A DNA stretch of 11,444 nucleotides from Pseudomonadota bacterium (GTDB taxonomy: Bacteria; Pseudomonadota; Gammaproteobacteria; Steroidobacterales; Rariloculaceae). The notes under the pieces are model-generated. The model did not search any database. It was not told the origin of the DNA and saw only the letters and a list, made by a program, of their open reading frames with translations. The DNA lies in NCBI GenBank assembly GCA_009843005.1, contig VYEH01000323.1, positions 1 through 11,444 of the forward strand. The letters are read 5' to 3'. Position 1 is the first letter of the stretch; every line of letters begins with the position of its first letter. Of the stretch, positions 7,824 through 11,444 are shown piece after piece. Made by a program: the position numbers and the translations under genes.

Positions 7824-7828
7824 TGCCG
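7815..7828. repeat. Inverted repeat CGGCA-TATT-TGCCG in the receptor promoter region
   Basis: CGGCA (7815-7819) and TGCCG (7824-7828) form a perfect 5-bp inverted repeat. It fills most of the 17-base spacer of the tentative receptor promoter, a common place for a repressor operator. It also overlaps the third GCATATT copy. Confidence 0.4.
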
Positions 7829-7978
7829 TAAAAAAACACACGACTGCAACGTGATTCTCGCGCTCCACAGGCCCAGAAACTCGAAGAAGCGATTGTCACG
7901 GATACGCGACTGCAGGACCCAAAATGTGATCAGTTGGTCACAAATCAACACTGTAGAATTTGAAGATGTTTCCGACAC

Positions 7979-7989
7979 GGACACTGTCC
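7979..7989. repeat. 11-bp palindrome GGACA-C-TGTCC
   Basis: This near-perfect palindrome with a single central base lies about 35-45 bases upstream of the tentative -35 element of the plus-strand genes. It is compatible with an operator; no regulator can be named. Confidence 0.3.
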
Positions 7990-8022
7990 CGGCCTTTTCC
8001 GTTTGTGTTCTGGTTTTGTAGT

Positions 8023-8049
8023 TTGGAACAACGGGCTGGCAGCTACACT
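8023..8049 (+). promoter_or_regulatory. Tentative promoter of the amidohydrolase remnant and channel unit
   Basis: TTGGAA at 8023-8028 and TACACT at 8044-8049 each match sigma-70 consensus at four of six positions, with a short 15-base spacer. This would place the transcript start about 35-40 bases before the ATG at 8093. It is the best plus-strand candidate in this stretch but remains weak. Confidence 0.3.
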
Positions 8050-8092
8050 AAATGGCAGATAGTTCAAGAGCGCCGCCACTTATGGTGAACCC

Positions 8093-8383
8093 ATGTCAAG
8101 ACAATTGATTCCATTTGCATTGGCGCTGCTTTCGGCCATTGCATCCGCGCAGGAAAGCCCCGTCTGCGTGTTTCAGGACGTCAACGTGATCACTCCTGAT
8201 GCCGAGGACGAGTTCGGGTCTATCGCCGTCGGTTTGGCGGCCGACCTGGTGCTGCTCGCGAACAATCCGCTGGTAGACGCGGGCGCCGCGAGCCTGCCAT
8301 TGGGTGTCATGGTGCGGGGCAGGTGGCTCGACCGGGATGCGCTGGATGCGGGCCTGGCCGCGATCGCCGCGCGGCACCGCTAA
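8093..8383 (+). pseudogene. Secreted amidohydrolase remnant with large in-frame internal deletion
   Basis: The frame codes 96 residues that read as the two ends of one long protein. Residues 1-19 are a signal peptide (FALALLSAIASA). Residues 23-36 (PVCVFQDVNVITPD) look like the first beta-strand of a metal-dependent amidohydrolase. Residues 39-96 look like the C-terminal end of the same family: DEFGSIAVGLAADLVLLANN (39-58), LGVMVRGRWLDRDALDAGLA (70-89), then AIAARHR. In intact members, which run to over 400 residues, these parts are separated by the whole TIM-barrel with its metal-binding histidines and aspartate, all absent here. The join is near residues 36-39 (about 8198-8210). The product cannot be a working hydrolase. 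The reading frame is intact across the join, so a short secreted peptide may still be made. The start ATG has GGTGA at short spacing. Confidence 0.75.
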
Positions 8384-8391
8384 CCTGCGGT
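8376..8391 (+). terminator. Weak hairpin over the amidohydrolase-remnant stop codon
   Basis: ACCGC (8376-8380) and GCGGT (8387-8391) pair around a 6-base loop that contains the TAA stop, followed by ATTCTTT. The stem is only 5 bp and the T tract is broken, so termination here would be partial at best. Confidence 0.25.
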
Positions 8392-8474
8392 ATTCTTTGG
8401 GGGGCGTGTTACCGGATGCGAACCTAGAATTGAACTCACAAAAAACCACTGCTCCACATCCGTGTGTCAGTGGA

Positions 8475-9221
8475 ATGATGGCGCTCGCCCTGATGTGTGC
8501 ATTGCCGGTCCGGGGCGCCGACTGGAGCATTACCGAGGCGCACCTGTCGTACGGCAACCTGGATATCCCCACGTTTGCCGGCGGCGGCGATTCGAATCAC
8601 TTCATTTACACGCTTCAGCACGCCAGCGGCTGGAAGTACGGCGACAATTTTTTCTTCATCGACTTCCTGGATGCTCAGGATCCGGGTTTCCAGGATTTCG
8701 ACGTCTATGGGGAATGGTATTCCAACTTCAGTCTGGGCAAGATCGCCGGGAGAACCGTCGGCGGCGCCATCGTCTCTGACATCGGCCTGATCTGGGGCTT
8801 CAACTGGGCGTCGGACGCCGACGTCAAGAAATACCTGCCGGGCTTTCGCCTGGTGCTTGACCTGGGCGGTTTCGCCTTCGCCAACCTCGACTTCACCGCC
8901 TACATCGACGACAGTGAAGGAGCGGCCGCAGGCGGTGCGCCCCGGGAAGGCGACTCCTGGATGATCGACTTCAACTTCGCGCGACCCTTTGCCATCGGCC
9001 AATCCAATTTCAGCATTGAAGGCCACATCGAATATATCGCTGCAAGGGACAACGAGTTCGGCGGCAAGGTCGAACACTGGATACTTGCCCAGCCTCAATT
9101 CCGCTGGAGTCCCAACGAACACTTGTCCCTGGGGTTCGAGTACCAGTACTGGCTCAACAAGCTCGGCGACGGCGCGACCGACGAAAACACGGTGCAGGCA
9201 TTGCTGGTATGGAAATTCTGA
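8475..9221 (+). CDS. Tsx/OmpK-like outer-membrane channel protein
   Basis: The product is about 248 residues and resembles the nucleoside-specific channel family (Channel_Tsx; Tsx, OmpK), 12-stranded outer-membrane barrels. Numbered from 8475, residues 1-15 are the hydrophobic core and cleavage region of a signal peptide (ALALMCALPVRGA, then DWS). Family features are HASGWKYGDNFFFIDFLD (49-66), VYGEWYSNFSLGKIAG (77-92), SDIGLIWGFNW (101-111) and alternating aromatic strands. The end is ALLVWKF, with the C-terminal Phe that the BAM machinery recognises. The start is unsure. ATG at 8475 (or 8478) has no Shine-Dalgarno and gives a signal peptide without a basic n-region. In-frame TTG at 8430 adds a Lys; GTG at 8406 follows a G run. 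The open frame continues into the amidohydrolase remnant but is out of frame with it. The substrate may be nucleosides by homology, not proven. Confidence 0.82.
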   Translation: MMALALMCALPVRGADWSITEAHLSYGNLDIPTFAGGGDSNHFIYTLQHASGWKYGDNFFFIDFLDAQDPGFQDFDVYGEWYSNFSLGKIAGRTVGGAIVSDIGLIWGFNWASDADVKKYLPGFRLVLDLGGFAFANLDFTAYIDDSEGAAAGGAPREGDSWMIDFNFARPFAIGQSNFSIEGHIEYIAARDNEFGGKVEHWILAQPQFRWSPNEHLSLGFEYQYWLNKLGDGATDENTVQALLVWKF

Positions 9222-9250
9222 TCGATCGGCGAGCGCGTCTCGACGATCGA
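9222..9250 (+). other. Hairpin between channel and permease genes
   Basis: Immediately after the channel stop codon, TCGATCG (9222-9228) pairs with CGATCGA (9244-9250). CGAG (9230-9233) pairs with CTCG (9239-9242) inside, with one G/A mismatch and a 5-base loop. This 11-bp interrupted stem ends 14 bases before the permease start and has no U run on either strand. It looks more like an RNA processing, stabilising or translational element than an intrinsic terminator. Confidence 0.45.
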
Positions 9251-9264
9251 ATGGCTAGCACATC

Positions 9265-11444
9265 GTGACGATCGAAATCGGCCTGGTTCTGATTATTCTC
9301 GGCGGGGCGCTGGTGCTGTTCGTCACCGAGAAGGTCCGCATGGACGTCACCGCGCTCATCGTCCTGGGCGCGCTGGCCGTGACGGGCCTGGTAACGCCCC
9401 AGGACGCGGTGGCCGGGTTTTCCAATGGCGCCGTCATTGCCGTCTGGGCCATGTTCATCCTGAGCGACGGGTTGACCCGAACCGGCATTGCCAATGTCAT
9501 CGGGCGAACGGTGCTGCGCTTTGCGGGTACCGGCCAGGGGACCGTGACCGTGGTCATCATGCTCACCGGCGGCGTTCTGTCCGCGTTCATGAACAACATC
9601 GGGGTGGCGGCGCTGATGCTGCCGGTGGTCATCGAGATCACCCGGCGAACCGGGATTCCGGCCTCGAAACTGCTCATGCCGCTGGCCTACGGCTGTCTGC
9701 TGGGCGGATTGACCACGCTGATCGGCACGCCGCCCAACCTGCTGATTGCCAACTCGCTTCAGCAGGCTGGCGAGCCATCCTTCGGCCTGTTCGACTTCAC
9801 GCCCATTGGCGGGGGTGTGCTGATCGCCGGAATACTGTTCATGGCGCTGCTCGGCCGCCACCTGCTGCCTGCCACCAAACGCGAGGAAGAAACCCGGAAG
9901 CGCAGTCAGCGGCATCTGAGGACCCAGTACGGCCTGCATACCCGGGCATTCGAGATGCGGGTACCCCACGACTCCATCCTGGTCGGCAAGACCCTGGCCC
10001 AGAGCCGGATCGGCGTTGCCACGGGGCTGATCGTCGTCGCCAGGGAACAGAGCAACAGCACCGAGCTCATGCCGTCGCGCCAGACCGTGCTGCAGGGCGG
10101 CGACAAGCTCATAGTGCAGGGGCGGCTGGACCGGTTTCGAGCGTTCCAGCACTGGAGCGAGCTCATCATCGAGCGGGAAGCGCCGGTGCTGCAGGGCCTG
10201 ATGGAGGGCCAGGTGAAACTGATGGAAGTCGTGGTCGAGGCAGGCTCGCCGCTGGCCGGCAAGCTGCTCCGCCATTCCGAGTTCCGAAAGTCTCATGGCG
10301 CCAACGTCCTTGCCATCCGCCGCGGGCGGCTGGTGCGCCGATCCAACCTCGCCAACGTCCCGATTCGGCCGTCGGATACGCTACTGTTGCAGACCCGCCC
10401 GGAGATCGCGGCGGAGCTCGAGCATTCTCCGGACTTCGCCCATTTCCGGGAAGTCGACGAGGCCGCTTTGCGGGATACCTACCAGCTCCAGGACTACATA
10501 TTCGTGGTTCGCGTTCCTGAGCAATCCCAGCTCTCCGGCGATACGCTGGAGCGCAGCCGCATCGGGGATGCTTTTGACTTCCGCCTGCTGGCGCTGTTCC
10601 GGGAGGGCGACCTGAGCATCATGCCCGAGCCCGACCTGCCGCTCAGGGGCGACGACATCCTGCTCGTTCAGGGACGCCGCCAGGACCTGGACGTGCTGCG
10701 TGGGCTTCAGGAACTTCAGATCCAAAGGGGTACGCACACCTACCTGAGCGCCTTCGAATCCGATCGGCTCAGCCTCCTTGAGGCCACCCTGGAACCCCGC
10801 TCGAGCCTGGCGGGGCGGCCCCTGACCGAGATCAATTTCCGCGACACCTACGGACTGGAACTGGTGGCGCTGTGGCGCCACGGCGAAGCCATCCGCTCCA
10901 ACCTGGACCGGTTGAACCTGGAAATGGGCGACGCGCTGCTCCTGCTCGGCCCCCGCGAACGGCTGATGGTGCTGGAGCGCGATCCGAAGTTCCTTGTATT
11001 GACGCCGGTGACCCAACGAATGCTGGATACCCGGCGCGCCCCCATTGCGGCGGGGATCATGCTCGGTGTGGTGCTCAGCGTTCTGGCGGGATGGCTGCCG
11101 ATCTATGCCGCCGCCGTCATCGGCGCCACGCTGATGGTGCTCACCCAATGCCTGACCATGGAGGACGCCTACAGAGCCATCGATTGGCGGGCCATCTTTC
11201 TGATAGCGGGGATGCTGCCGCTGGGGACCGCCATGCAGGAGAGCGGTGCGGCGCAGTATCTCGCGCAGCTGACCATGCAGTACGTGGGACCGCTGGGTCC
11301 GTGGTGGGTGATAGCAGGGTTGTATGTCATGACTGCGGCCGGCACCATGATCATTCCCACCGCCGCGCTCGTCGTGCTGATGTCGCCCGTCGTGCTCTCG
11401 GCCTGTGCGGACCTGGGTATCGAGCCGCAGACGGCGATGATGGC
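9265..11444 (+). CDS. SLC13-type permease with cytoplasmic RCK_C (TrkA_C) domains, 3' partial
   Basis: At least 726 residues run off the right edge. The start is GTG at 9265; an in-frame TAG at 9256 rules out anything upstream. Residues 1-200 hold the first transporter half (hydrophobic segments near 5-45, 54-68, 93-122, 137-160, 178-200). They include FMNNIGVAALMLP (107-119), the SLC13-type loop, and GTPPNLLIANSL (155-166). A soluble insert (about 201-590) follows. It shows four repeats of an RCK_C-like pattern, near 225-292, 316-385, 409-478 and 499-572, each with a hydrophobic-Gly-x-x-Leu element and a GD-x-L-hydrophobic strand. The second transporter half starts near 592 and includes GTMIIPTAALVVLMSP (693-708). 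Family members move sulfate or di/tricarboxylates with sodium; substrate is undecided here. Relatives usually carry two such domains, so four is unusual. It lies 43 bases after the channel gene, probably cotranscribed. Confidence 0.9.
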   Translation, partial: MTIEIGLVLIILGGALVLFVTEKVRMDVTALIVLGALAVTGLVTPQDAVAGFSNGAVIAVWAMFILSDGLTRTGIANVIGRTVLRFAGTGQGTVTVVIMLTGGVLSAFMNNIGVAALMLPVVIEITRRTGIPASKLLMPLAYGCLLGGLTTLIGTPPNLLIANSLQQAGEPSFGLFDFTPIGGGVLIAGILFMALLGRHLLPATKREEETRKRSQRHLRTQYGLHTRAFEMRVPHDSILVGKTLAQSRIGVATGLIVVAREQSNSTELMPSRQTVLQGGDKLIVQGRLDRFRAFQHWSELIIEREAPVLQGLMEGQVKLMEVVVEAGSPLAGKLLRHSEFRKSHGANVLAIRRGRLVRRSNLANVPIRPSDTLLLQTRPEIAAELEHSPDFAHFREVDEAALRDTYQLQDYIFVVRVPEQSQLSGDTLERSRIGDAFDFRLLALFREGDLSIMPEPDLPLRGDDILLVQGRRQDLDVLRGLQELQIQRGTHTYLSAFESDRLSLLEATLEPRSSLAGRPLTEINFRDTYGLELVALWRHGEAIRSNLDRLNLEMGDALLLLGPRERLMVLERDPKFLVLTPVTQRMLDTRRAPIAAGIMLGVVLSVLAGWLPIYAAAVIGATLMVLTQCLTMEDAYRAIDWRAIFLIAGMLPLGTAMQESGAAQYLAQLTMQYVGPLGPWWVIAGLYVMTAAGTMIIPTAALVVLMSPVVLSACADLGIEPQTAMM

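Larger units (their letters stand above)
7682..8092. promoter_or_regulatory. Divergent intergenic control region between receptor and amidohydrolase remnant
   Basis: These 411 bases separate two divergently transcribed units and are clearly AT-richer than the genes around them near the receptor end. No gene is supported: the short open frames inside have no recognisable protein features and overlap each other on opposite strands. The region holds several repeats listed separately: three GCATATT copies, two inverted repeats near the receptor, and a GGACA/TGTCC palindrome near the plus-strand genes. A tentative receptor promoter on the minus strand is TTTTTA (complement of 7829-7834), 17 bases, then TATGCT (complement of 7806-7811). 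It would give a leader of roughly 115-120 bases. Confidence 0.55.

Noticed and set aside
7925..7942. CRP-like inverted repeat TGTGA-N8-TCACA
   Set aside because: CRP sites need a 6-base centre; here it is 8, so the spacing is wrong. A nearby TTGGT/ATCAA pair also has the wrong spacing for FNR. It may be chance symmetry.
7775..8021. Two overlapping short open frames on opposite strands (7775-7984 minus, 7797-8021 plus)
   Set aside because: They sit in the AT-rich control region, overlap each other and the operator-like repeats, and show no signal peptide, motif or ribosome binding site.
8475..8521. Lipoprotein signal for the channel protein (ALMC)
   Set aside because: The residue before Cys is Met, which does not fit a lipobox, and the family is an integral barrel with a normal signal peptide cleaved after RGA.
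9154..10296. Long antisense open frame (380 codons) on the minus strand
   Set aside because: It lies opposite the permease, whose transporter and RCK_C motifs are clear. Its product is rich in His, Gln, Arg and Asp with no domain pattern, as expected from an antisense frame in GC-rich DNA.
10381..11148. Antisense open frame (255 codons) on the minus strand
   Set aside because: Same reason: a shadow of the permease coding strand, with no recognisable domain or ribosome binding site.

Overview
The window is a high-GC bacterial chromosome segment, most likely from a Gammaproteobacterium. The main signs are a large TonB-dependent outer-membrane receptor, a Tsx/OmpK-type outer-membrane channel (so a Gram-negative cell), a PQQ aldose dehydrogenase and paired TPR-sulfotransferases. 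This gene mix is familiar from marine or soil heterotrophs (Woeseia-, Steroidobacter- or Xanthomonadales-like). The assignment is inference; nothing here fixes the genus. No rRNA, tRNA, CRISPR array, transposase or phage gene was seen.

Layout, left to right. (1) Positions 1-1430, plus strand: the 3' part of a PQQ-dependent aldose dehydrogenase, then 42 bases later a family 2 glycosyltransferase. (2) Positions 1482-4679, minus strand: two tandem, collinear TPR-sulfotransferase paralogs 42 bases apart. The inter-gene gap folds into a stem that would cover the second gene's ribosome binding site. (3) Positions 4758-7681, minus strand: a 958-residue TonB-dependent receptor ending at a good intrinsic terminator, which separates it from the sulfotransferases downstream on the same strand. 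(4) Positions 7682-8092: a 411-base AT-rich divergent regulatory region with several repeats. (5) Positions 8093-8383, plus strand: a remnant of a secreted amidohydrolase that keeps only its signal peptide and C-terminal tail, joined in frame. (6) Positions 8475-9221, plus strand: a Tsx-like outer-membrane channel. (7) Position 9265 to the window edge, plus strand: an SLC13-type permease whose central cytoplasmic insert appears to hold four RCK_C/TrkA_C-like units rather than the usual two.

How the parts may work together. The receptor, channel and inner-membrane permease are all import functions, and the amidohydrolase remnant suggests the locus once also degraded a substrate in the periplasm. 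The sulfotransferase pair, with the convergent glycosyltransferase beside it, points to sulfate modification of a glycan, lipid or peptide. Their position just downstream of a TonB receptor is the most intriguing association, but no substrate can be read from the sequence. The sulfotransferase genes are visibly lower in GC than the receptor and permease, consistent with a separate origin.
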